Source of the DNA: Algibacillus agarilyticus
GTDB lineage: Bacteria > Pseudomonadota > Gammaproteobacteria > Enterobacterales > Alteromonadaceae
Direction: 5' to 3'
Length of the DNA stretch: 64,000 nt
Assembly (NCBI RefSeq): GCF_003286125.1
Contig: NZ_QMED01000012.1
Span: 314-64,313 of the forward strand
Shown: in pieces, positions 9,132 to 16,758 of the stretch
How the letters are laid out: every line of letters starts with the position of its first letter
Numbering within the stretch: position 1 is the first letter of the stretch
The notes under the pieces: model-generated
What the model saw: only the letters and a program-made list of their open reading frames with translations
What the model was told of the DNA's origin: nothing
Databases searched by the model: none
Translations under genes and position numbers: made by a program

Positions 9132-9224
9132 AATAAATAACGCGATCAACTCACTCATTTATCAAACACAATGTAGCCAAAATCGGTTAAATCTTTCTTT
9201 TCTTAGAGCGACTGTCCCAGATAA
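9132..9224 (+). repeat. Repeat family 1, copy 5
   Basis: Full copy ending AGCGACTGTCCCAGATAATT. Its end encodes, on the minus strand, the last residues (YLGQSL) and the stop codon of the gene at 9203-10084. Confidence 0.85.
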
Positions 9225-10084
9225 TTTGCCAGATAATTTGGCTCAGATAATAATTTTTCTTTGGCTAATTGGCGGTATTTATCAAATATTTCAAATGTAC
9301 TTGCTGGTATTTCAGACTTATTGACAAATAAGCCAGATTCGAATTCATTAATAGAATTAACTTGAACAGGTAAAGCATTAGCAGGTTCAGCTTTTATTTT
9401 TTCTGCCACGTAGCAAAAACGTTCAACGGTAATATGAGCTCGCTGTTGGATATTTCCATGTTTGAAGCAGCTTAAGATATATGGAATGCGATATTGCGGC
9501 ACATAATGCGGCATAGGGTCCGGGGTGTCGATGATTCCAAGTAAATCCCCAAATTTATAAGTCAGATGATCATCAAACCACTCCTGATTTTGATCATTTT
9601 TTTTCTTCAAGAATTGGGAATCCTTCTCAATACTGTCCGGTAACAATAACTGGCACATCAATTGCTCACGCCCATCAAACAAGCTATCCCCCAATAATTT
9701 ATATTGTGCAAGGTAACTCGCTTTTTCGACACCGACTGCGTGTGTCAGATTATAAAAAATATGATAACCATGTTTAATCCAAACGTAACCATCTCTAGTT
9801 TCATCTCGATATGTAAAGCGCTTAATCTCCGATTTAACCTCTTCAACATCATCAGAAGGATGCAACCATGCTCCTAATAAAGCGGTAGCTTTCACCTTAT
9901 GAAGGTCGCCACCAACAGCGCAGTGAATTAAGGTTTCTTTTTCTGGGCCATATAAGTAATACTCTTTTATTAATCTAACGTCTTTTGAATCATAAAGCCT
10001 AGTGTGGCTGAGCATAGGTTTAACTACTTTCCAATAAGCTTTACGCTCCTTTAACCAATCTTTATCTTCAGGTCTCCAACTCAT
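9203..10084 (-). CDS. Hypothetical protein, putative immunity partner B with repeat-encoded C-terminus
   Basis: 293 aa, no recognised family. It is cytoplasmic-looking and predicted helical. It starts 11 bp after the stop of the second toxin-like tail (10096-10320), with AAGAG upstream of the ATG, mirroring cassette A. Its N-terminal ~45 residues weakly resemble the 254 aa partner A. The last ~10 residues (NYLANYLGQSL) and the stop are encoded by family 1 copy 5, with the NYLANYL part from a duplicated 'ccagataattt'. The original C-terminus has therefore been replaced, though most of the protein may be intact. An immunity role is inferred from gene order only. Confidence 0.5.
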   Translation of the reverse strand: MSWRPEDKDWLKERKAYWKVVKPMLSHTRLYDSKDVRLIKEYYLYGPEKETLIHCAVGGDLHKVKATALLGAWLHPSDDVEEVKSEIKRFTYRDETRDGYVWIKHGYHIFYNLTHAVGVEKASYLAQYKLLGDSLFDGREQLMCQLLLPDSIEKDSQFLKKKNDQNQEWFDDHLTYKFGDLLGIIDTPDPMPHYVPQYRIPYILSCFKHGNIQQRAHITVERFCYVAEKIKAEPANALPVQVNSINEFESGLFVNKSEIPASTFEIFDKYRQLAKEKLLSEPNYLANYLGQSL

Positions 10085-10095
10085 ATTATTTACTC

Positions 10096-10320
10096 TTAAA
10101 ATTGTTGGCTATTTTCAATTAAGTCTTTCACTAAATCTTCGTCAACACCGCTAAGTAATCGCTTACCTTCGTCTTTGATTAACCACTCTTTAAGATCAAA
10201 CACATTTAAGTGTGAACGCGTTTTTTTCACCGTCCATTTATCATCATGGGCTGTTTTACTCTCAAAACCCAAACTAATAAACCCATGCAGGACAGTCATC
10301 ACTAGGAAATCAATAGGCAA
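10096..10320 (-). pseudogene. 5'-truncated toxin-like gene, cassette B (C-terminal tail)
   Basis: 74 codons from a TTG at 10320, or about 67 from an ATG at 10299. Residues ~16-74 (SLGFESK ... WTVKKTRSHLN ... LKEWLIK ... LVKDLIENSQQF) align with the C-terminus of the cassette A tail: both share SLG(F/Y), an (L/V)K-WL motif, G--LL--V--DL and LI--S-QF. Upstream of HGF the frame reads through GATGACTGTCCTGCATG, a variant of the repeat end motif, so the gene was cut there. It is probably the remnant of a larger toxin whose immunity gene is the adjacent 9203-10084. Confidence 0.55.
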
Positions 10321-10430
10321 TTACAGAAAGCCAATAAACCATTGATTTAATTTAACTAAATGCATCGTAACTTACCCCTAAAAAAATAAAAAGTAAAAAG
10401 CCTTTCGTCTTCGGCGTGCCTGCTGTCAAT

Positions 10431-10739
10431 TTAATCAATAAAACCCGCTTTTATAAAATTAGCGCGGGCTTGGGCGTATTCGTGCTCTTGGCAGCAAACA
10501 AATGCGAGGGCGTATTCAAATCCAATTGGTAGGCATTTATTCAAGTCGACTAGCTCATATTCGTTCATAACAATATTCATGGCTTCTTGTGTGTAGTCAG
10601 GTTCGTTTTCTGCAATTTTTATTTCGAGTGGATCATAATTATCCACCATCCAATCTTGTACTTCGGCGGGGGTTAACCGCCCTTCAATGCAATCTTTTAA
10701 TACGGTGACGAGGTGTTTTTTTTCAATATTGTCTAGCAA
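10431..10739 (-). CDS. Small acidic hypothetical protein
   Basis: 102 aa, not recognised. It starts at TTG 10739; the nearest ATG is 30 codons further in, and AAGGTAG sits 8 bp upstream of the TTG, which supports this start. The protein is acidic with a helical N-terminus (EKKHLVTVLKDCIEG) and a cysteine pair (FVCCQEHEYAQA) near residue 82. It follows recD on the same strand after about 100 bp and marks the edge between the repeat-rich region and the conserved chromosome. It could be a small immunity or regulatory protein; there is no evidence either way. Confidence 0.5.
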   Translation of the reverse strand: MLDNIEKKHLVTVLKDCIEGRLTPAEVQDWMVDNYDPLEIKIAENEPDYTQEAMNIVMNEYELVDLNKCLPIGFEYALAFVCCQEHEYAQARANFIKAGFID

Positions 10740-10841
10740 TTTTATCTACCTTCAAAGTTCGTTTAATACTTGTTTTTAGTGATTTTTTTAGCGATGCGTT
10801 TTAGTTTTTAACTTTTATTTGGCTGTTAATTTAAGTGAAAG

Positions 10842-12977
10842 CTACACACCTATTCGTTCGGCAAGGCCTGAATAACGTTGTACTTTTTTAGTTATTGTTT
10901 TTTGTAAAATATGCGGGTCGCTGTATAGGCTGATGTGGGTTTTAGCCCGAGTAATACCAGTATAAAGCAGCTCTCTTGAGAGTATTGGGCTGTAGTTTTC
11001 TGGCAATACGATCGCAACATGATCAAATTCTGATCCTTGGGTTTTGTGTATTGTCATGGCAAATACGGTTTCAAAATGCGGTAGCCGCGCTAAGCTTATC
11101 CAACGTATACCCTCGGCATGTTCAAAGGCCACCATGAGTTTGTTTTCGTTAGGCCAAATTAAACCTATGTCGCCATTGAATACATTATTTACATAATCAT
11201 TTTGTGTGATCATGATGGGTTTGCCCGGGTACAAATGGTCTGGCGTATTAACGAAACGCCGAATGATTTGTTTTTTACGTAAAATTTGTTCAATTTGTTG
11301 GTTTAGCGCTTCTACGCCAAAATCAGTCTGGCGCACAGCGGCTAGCAATCTAAATTCGCTTAAGCGTTTAAATGCCTGCTCTACGTTGGGGGCTTTAAAA
11401 ATGGGTTTTATATAGTTAGTAACCAAGTTTGTAAGTTGTTCAGGGGTTATTTGCTCGTTAAAGCTAACATCTTCACGTGCTGCCGCTTTAAGTTTTTCGC
11501 ATTGTTTATGTTGGCCATTTATAACGGCTTTAGCTAATAAACCAATGCCTTCGTCACCTTTAAAGCGATAGCTGACTTGTAGGTGGGTTAATTGATCACA
11601 TGGGATCAACGAGGCCGGCAAGTCAATATTTAGCAAGTTCGCTAATTGTGCAGTACGCTGCTGGCTATAACCTTGGTGTGGCAGCGGTGCTAAATCGGCT
11701 AGCACCGCCCCTGCCGCCACTGAAGGTAATTGGTCGGCATCGCCTAACATGATAACGCGGCAATGGGCTGGCAGCGCTCTAAACAATCGAGTCATGAGCG
11801 GTAAATCAACCATTGAAGCTTCGTCGAGCAATAATAAATCTAAATCAAGTGGGTTTTGTTGATGATACTTAACGAGATGCGCTTGTTGCCGAATGCCGAG
11901 CAAACGGTGAACCGTTTGTGCGGCAACCGGTATTTGCTGAATGATATGATCAGGCAACAAATCAGCCAATTTATGCTTAGCCCCGCTGATTGATTCAGAT
12001 AAACGTTGCGCGGCTTTACCCGTTGGGGCAACCATGGCTATTTTAAGTAAAGGTTGAACGGGATCAGCCGTTGACTCATTTGTTAGTTCTGCGGTGGGCT
12101 CGGTCGTCGACAAGTGGGCGTTGGTTGCAACGCTTTGGTGTTTTAAAAAGATCAAAGCGGCTAATAGTTTAACCACTGTGGTTGTTTTGCCTGTACCCGG
12201 CCCACCACTAATAATTGAAAAACCTTGCAATAACGAATTGGCAACCGCAACCATTTGCCAATCAATGGGTTGGGCGGGTTGCGCAAACAAGGTGTGTAAA
12301 ATAGCGTTAGCGTGCGCCATATTGAGCTCAAGCTGAACCGATTGTCTTTGGTTTAAGGTGGCGGCTAGTTCGGTTTCAAATTGCCAATACCGACGTAAAT
12401 ACAGGCGTTTATTTTGTAAAACCAAAAATTGCTCATGTTTGGGTGATTGCAATTTAGCTACGGTTAACCCGAGTTTATCTAATGCGTTAAGCCATTTAGT
12501 TAAGGTGGGAAATACATACCCTTGCGCTACGCTTGCTTGACTCACGCTTTCATCGTCTGGTTCTGTTATTGACTGTGTTTGAGTTAAGTGCGTTTGTGTT
12601 AAGTGCGTTTGTGTTAAGTGCGAATGGGGATTGTTTTCGTCGGCTATATTTACAGTATGATTGACAGCATCGTTAGCATTGACGTTTACGTTTACGTTTA
12701 CGGCAATCTCATTTTCGATCGCGGTTGTTTGCCAGTAGGTGTTTTCAGCAAAGTCGGCCAATAATATACAGGTATGGCCCGAGCGTAATTGCTCTGATAC
12801 TAAAACAATCGAATGAAAGAGTATGTCGAGTAACTCATGATCTGAATCAGCGAATGGGGCTTCTGCCCGCATTTGTACATCGTCACAAATTTGCCGAGCA
12901 AGGTAAAAATCAATTGCGTTTATGCCTTCTAGGTGTTGCTGTGCTTGGGCGTAATGTGAATAAGGATATAAACTCAT
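10842..12977 (-). CDS. recD: RecBCD enzyme subunit RecD (5'-3' helicase)
   Basis: 711 aa, against about 608 in E. coli. RecD is the fast 5'-3' helicase motor of the RecBCD double-strand-break repair nuclease. Walker A GGPGTGKTTT is near residue 258, Walker B LLLDEASMVD near 380, and the C-terminal helicase motif IHKTQGSEFDHV near 650. Extra length comes partly from a low-complexity insert (residues ~90-135) encoded by short in-frame tandem DNA repeats. The start is one base after the recB stop (TAAAATGA), so the genes are translationally coupled. It is the last gene of an arfB-recC-recB-recD series. Confidence 0.95.
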   Translation of the reverse strand: MSLYPYSHYAQAQQHLEGINAIDFYLARQICDDVQMRAEAPFADSDHELLDILFHSIVLVSEQLRSGHTCILLADFAENTYWQTTAIENEIAVNVNVNVNANDAVNHTVNIADENNPHSHLTQTHLTQTHLTQTQSITEPDDESVSQASVAQGYVFPTLTKWLNALDKLGLTVAKLQSPKHEQFLVLQNKRLYLRRYWQFETELAATLNQRQSVQLELNMAHANAILHTLFAQPAQPIDWQMVAVANSLLQGFSIISGGPGTGKTTTVVKLLAALIFLKHQSVATNAHLSTTEPTAELTNESTADPVQPLLKIAMVAPTGKAAQRLSESISGAKHKLADLLPDHIIQQIPVAAQTVHRLLGIRQQAHLVKYHQQNPLDLDLLLLDEASMVDLPLMTRLFRALPAHCRVIMLGDADQLPSVAAGAVLADLAPLPHQGYSQQRTAQLANLLNIDLPASLIPCDQLTHLQVSYRFKGDEGIGLLAKAVINGQHKQCEKLKAAAREDVSFNEQITPEQLTNLVTNYIKPIFKAPNVEQAFKRLSEFRLLAAVRQTDFGVEALNQQIEQILRKKQIIRRFVNTPDHLYPGKPIMITQNDYVNNVFNGDIGLIWPNENKLMVAFEHAEGIRWISLARLPHFETVFAMTIHKTQGSEFDHVAIVLPENYSPILSRELLYTGITRAKTHISLYSDPHILQKTITKKVQRYSGLAERIGV
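12581..12701. repeat. Tandem repeats inside recD
   Basis: Three copies of a 15-bp unit (TTAAGTGCGTTTGTG type, 12581-12625) and about 3.5 copies of a 6-bp unit (ACGTTT, 12680-12701) lie in recD. Both unit lengths are multiples of three, so copy-number change keeps the frame. They encode HLTQT and NV repeats. Confidence 0.85.
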
Positions 12978-12978
12978 T

Positions 12979-15900
12979 TTATTGCGCTCCTTCTGTTTGA
13001 TCTGCTACCTGGCCCGAAAAAATAGTGTCGAGCTGTTTAATTTCGTCACCGGTTAATGCTTGATGGTAAACACCATAAGTTGGCTTGGTTTGCGATGACG
13101 GTTCGGCATGCGTTTGGTCTAAACTTTTTGTCTTTACGCCCGTTTTTGCAGCCTGCATACCCCGTAAATATAAATAGTAACTGCCACCTAAATGTGTATC
13201 TGGGTCATAGTTAGGTATTCGCGTGGCGAGGTATCGGTGCAACGCTAAGGTATAAATTAAATACTGCAAATCATAAAAGCTACTTTGCATGCTTTCTTGC
13301 ATTTTTTCAGCGTTGTAATCTTGATGGCGATCACCTAAAAAGTTCGATTTATAATCGGCTACGTAATATCGCCCTTGCCACTCAAACACTAAATCGATAA
13401 CCCCATTCATCATGCCTTGTAGCTGGTCGGCAAATATAAACGAGCTGACATCCGCCCCTCGATGTTGAGCTAAATAGTTAATTAATGCATCGGTTTTAAC
13501 GTGTTCCATCGGAAAATAAAATGCGACTTCGCGCAGTGTTGTTGCGGTGGTTAAATCGGCTAAACGCAAACCACTGTTTGGATTTAACTCTGCTTGTAGG
13601 CAATCATCAAACCAAGCAAAACAGCCTGCTTTGTCGGGTACGTTTTCTTCGTTAAAAGCATCTTCAATAATAGGCCATGCGGTTTCGTAATCGGGGTTAT
13701 TAAAATCTAAATGCTCAAATATTTCGTGCAATAACAGCCCTGATGTGGCCCCTTTAGGAAACGTAAAGCAAACCGCTTTACTGAGCTGTTGATCTTGTTG
13801 TTGCGCTTGTTGTAGATCAAGGTGATCTTCATCTATTTCTTTGTATTCGATACTGGCCACGACACTTTGGTGTGCATAACGAGTTAAGCCCGAAAAAGAA
13901 TGCAGCAGCCAATCTTGCTCTATATAACCGGTGAATGAGCGGGCGGTTACGGTGTTAGCGACTGTAGCAAACGCATTGGTTTTATCATTATTATTGTCTG
14001 TTGTATCGAGCTCTGGCTTAGTCTTAGGCTCTGGCTCTGGTTCAGAAACCGTATCGTCATTAAACGCGACCGTGATCGTGTCAATATTGGCGTTGCTTTG
14101 TGCCAATGCTGTCGCTTGTGTTAAAACTGATTGTGTTTTATCTAAGCCTAACGTTAACCCTAATGGCGATTTGTAGGCATCTTTAAATAAACTCACGCCT
14201 AAATAGCAACGATAAACCGCACGGGTAACGGCCACATACAATAAACGAATATCTTCGGCTTGCTGTTCGGTTTGTGCTTGTTGAATACGCTCGGCATCAT
14301 CACCTAAGTAAAAAACACTAAGCTGTTCTTTTTTATCAAATAATTGAAAATAGCGTGGATTATTGCCACCTTTACTTCGGGTTGCAAACGGCACAAATAC
14401 AATCGGATACTCTAACCCTTTACTGCCGTGCAATGTCACAATGCGGATCAAAGCTGAATCACTTTCTAGCCGTAATTCGGCATCGCTATTAATATCGGGT
14501 TCAAACACTTGGCGCTCTAACCAATCAACCAATTGTTGTGGATTGGCCATTTGCTGACTGCGCGCTTGTATTAGCTCAATTAAATGTAGGTAGTTGGTTA
14601 GTTGTCGCTCACGTGTATCGGTAACCGGCTGGGTATAATGATGCAAAATATAAAAGGCCATGCTAATAAAGCCTTTGGTTTGCCATAAATGACGCAAATC
14701 TATAATGCGTTCACGCCATGTTTCCCATAAGCATTCATCTTGCTGTAACCTGGCTAGCGCCTCGTTGTTTAGTCCCATTAAAGGGGTCGCAAGGGCCGAA
14801 ATAAGGTATCGCTCGTTGTCAAATAATAAGATACCTTGTAAACATCGTAGCCAATGGCTCGCTTCGAGGGTTTTATATATATTTTCGCGATTACTTAAAT
14901 AAACAGAGCTTAATCCTGCGCTTTTAAGTGCTCGTTGTACATCATTCGCTTCTGAAAAATCACGCACTAAAATAGCAATATCTTGCTCGGCGACGGCTCT
15001 TTTATCATCATTATTATTCAGCATAACGGGCTTGTTGGGATCAAGTAAGCGTTTGATCTCGTGGGCAAACCACGCTGCCATATCGGTTCTAAACTTTTGA
15101 TTTTGTGCGGTGTTGTCATCATCGGTTTCAAAGCTGACTAAGCTAAGGGCGGCACGAGGTTGCTCATCAATTAAGTTTAAACCCTGCGCATGTTTTGCTT
15201 TAACCGGTGTGTAGTCAATATCAAAACCAAAAACACGAGCGCTGGGTTCAATGTTTTCAGAATTCTCGTGTTGGTATGCGGGTAATGCTTGACCATAAAA
15301 AAGACGGTTGTATGCATCAACCATACTAAACGACGAACGATAATTAGTGTCCATTTGCCATTGGTAATGAGCTTGATCACGCGCGGCAAGGTAAGTGAAT
15401 ATATCACCGCCACGAAACTTATAAATAGCTTGTTTGGGATCACCTATCATCAGCAATAGATGGGCTTCGTTATAGGTTTGGATCAGGTTAAAAATAGCAT
15501 ATTGTTCAGGATCGGTATCTTGAAACTCATCAACTAAAATGGCCGGATATTGTGATGATAATAACGCAGTTAACGCACTCGATTCGTGTGTATTACTTGT
15601 GGCTTGTTGTTCTTTTTCGTGTTGTAAATGTTGGCTTAAACAGTTAATTAAATCATTAAAACCCAGTTGCCCTTTTTGCTGTTTATCAAGGTTAACGGCT
15701 TGGCGTATCGCTAATATCACGTTAACGAGCACTTGGTTTAATTCCGCTTTGATTATTTTAGCCTTGTATTTTTTACTGTAGTCGGTTTCGTAGGTTTTAA
15801 CTAAATCGAATACGGCTTTTAAAGGCTGTTTGATTTCAGCAGGTTTGCGGCTAAACCGATTGCCATTGATGAATTTTTTAACATGCGCGGGCAATAACCG

Positions 15901-16758
15901 GCTATAAAAATCCGATGTGTTGGCCTCATTTTGAGCCGTGTTTTGTGCTGTATTTTGTGCTGTATTTTGATCTGTTTGATGCTCGATTTGATACGGCTCT
16001 GGCGTCGCGGTAAAAAAAGCTAATAAATCGCCCCACGCTTGTTGATGCGTGGCTTCATCTTTGCCGGTGTGAACTAAATGAGTCAAGATCAAATCTTGCT
16101 CATTTAGTAAGGCGGTTGCGACCTGTTTTAAATACGTTAAATGTGCTTGTGCGATATCGTCAGGGCTGTTAGCAATGAGCGGTGCGCAGTCATCAATTAA
16201 ACGACTGTATTGCTGCAAAAACGCGTGTGCATCGGGGGCACTGTCTAATATGAGCGCGAGATCATCGGGTTGTTCACTCAACCGGCGATATTGATCTTCG
16301 ATGGCTTGCAACACCATTTTGCGTGTATCGGTTGCCAGCTCAATATCAAAAGGCAAACCCGCCAGCATATTATGCTCGGCTAATACGCGCGAGCAAAAAC
16401 CATGAATAGTTAAAATAGAGGCTTCGTCTAAATGCAATAAGGCTAAGTCGAGTCGGGTTTTGGCTTCTTGTGCGTCTATTTCTTGGCGAAGTTTGGCATA
16501 AACAGGATCGTCTATAGTCTCCGGTGCTTGTTGCCATATATCAATCGCCAATCTGAGTTCACGTGCGATCCGCCCTTTTAATTCTTCTGTTGCGGCTTGG
16601 GTAAAGGTAACGACTAATATTTGTTGCACGGTTAATTTTTGGCTTAACAACAAGCGTAAATATAAACGCGTTATGTTGTAGGTTTTGCCCGTTCCGGCAC
16701 TGGCTTCAATGATATGTCGACCGCTGAGCGGTAATGATTCTGCTTGTAAAAACTTCAT
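12979..16758 (-). CDS. recB: RecBCD enzyme subunit RecB (3'-5' helicase and nuclease)
   Basis: 1259 aa (E. coli RecB 1180). It is the UvrD/SF1 helicase and sole nuclease of RecBCD. Walker A ASAGTGKT is at 19-26, Walker B VDEFQDTDPEQ near 410. The C-terminal nuclease has GLLLHEIFEHLDF near 1005 and the VADYKSN active-site motif near 1135, both intact. Low-complexity inserts occur around 265-280 (repeated NTAQ, from a 12-bp DNA repeat at 15938-15973) and near 930 (EPEPEPK). The ATG overlaps the recC stop by 4 bp (ATGA), so translation is coupled. E. coli has ptrA between recC and recB; here it is absent. Confidence 0.95.
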   Translation of the reverse strand: MKFLQAESLPLSGRHIIEASAGTGKTYNITRLYLRLLLSQKLTVQQILVVTFTQAATEELKGRIARELRLAIDIWQQAPETIDDPVYAKLRQEIDAQEAKTRLDLALLHLDEASILTIHGFCSRVLAEHNMLAGLPFDIELATDTRKMVLQAIEDQYRRLSEQPDDLALILDSAPDAHAFLQQYSRLIDDCAPLIANSPDDIAQAHLTYLKQVATALLNEQDLILTHLVHTGKDEATHQQAWGDLLAFFTATPEPYQIEHQTDQNTAQNTAQNTAQNEANTSDFYSRLLPAHVKKFINGNRFSRKPAEIKQPLKAVFDLVKTYETDYSKKYKAKIIKAELNQVLVNVILAIRQAVNLDKQQKGQLGFNDLINCLSQHLQHEKEQQATSNTHESSALTALLSSQYPAILVDEFQDTDPEQYAIFNLIQTYNEAHLLLMIGDPKQAIYKFRGGDIFTYLAARDQAHYQWQMDTNYRSSFSMVDAYNRLFYGQALPAYQHENSENIEPSARVFGFDIDYTPVKAKHAQGLNLIDEQPRAALSLVSFETDDDNTAQNQKFRTDMAAWFAHEIKRLLDPNKPVMLNNNDDKRAVAEQDIAILVRDFSEANDVQRALKSAGLSSVYLSNRENIYKTLEASHWLRCLQGILLFDNERYLISALATPLMGLNNEALARLQQDECLWETWRERIIDLRHLWQTKGFISMAFYILHHYTQPVTDTRERQLTNYLHLIELIQARSQQMANPQQLVDWLERQVFEPDINSDAELRLESDSALIRIVTLHGSKGLEYPIVFVPFATRSKGGNNPRYFQLFDKKEQLSVFYLGDDAERIQQAQTEQQAEDIRLLYVAVTRAVYRCYLGVSLFKDAYKSPLGLTLGLDKTQSVLTQATALAQSNANIDTITVAFNDDTVSEPEPEPKTKPELDTTDNNNDKTNAFATVANTVTARSFTGYIEQDWLLHSFSGLTRYAHQSVVASIEYKEIDEDHLDLQQAQQQDQQLSKAVCFTFPKGATSGLLLHEIFEHLDFNNPDYETAWPIIEDAFNEENVPDKAGCFAWFDDCLQAELNPNSGLRLADLTTATTLREVAFYFPMEHVKTDALINYLAQHRGADVSSFIFADQLQGMMNGVIDLVFEWQGRYYVADYKSNFLGDRHQDYNAEKMQESMQSSFYDLQYLIYTLALHRYLATRIPNYDPDTHLGGSYYLYLRGMQAAKTGVKTKSLDQTHAEPSSQTKPTYGVYHQALTGDEIKQLDTIFSGQVADQTEGAQ
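15938..15973. repeat. 12-bp tandem repeat inside recB
   Basis: Three units of GT(G/A)TTTTG(T/A)(G/T)CT encode NTAQ-type repeats in frame on the minus strand. Confidence 0.8.

Noticed and set aside
1-9224. Family 1 repeats as integron attC sites with gene cassettes
   Set aside because: Same-direction repeats between small genes suggested this, but no paired RYYYAAC / GTTRRRY core sites with internal complementarity are present, the genes run opposite to each other, and there is no integrase in the window.
13931-14176. Plus-strand frames within recB and recC, also those antisense to recD, hrpA, pepN and prc
   Set aside because: They are shadows of strongly conserved genes on the other strand, with no domain match or ribosome binding site.
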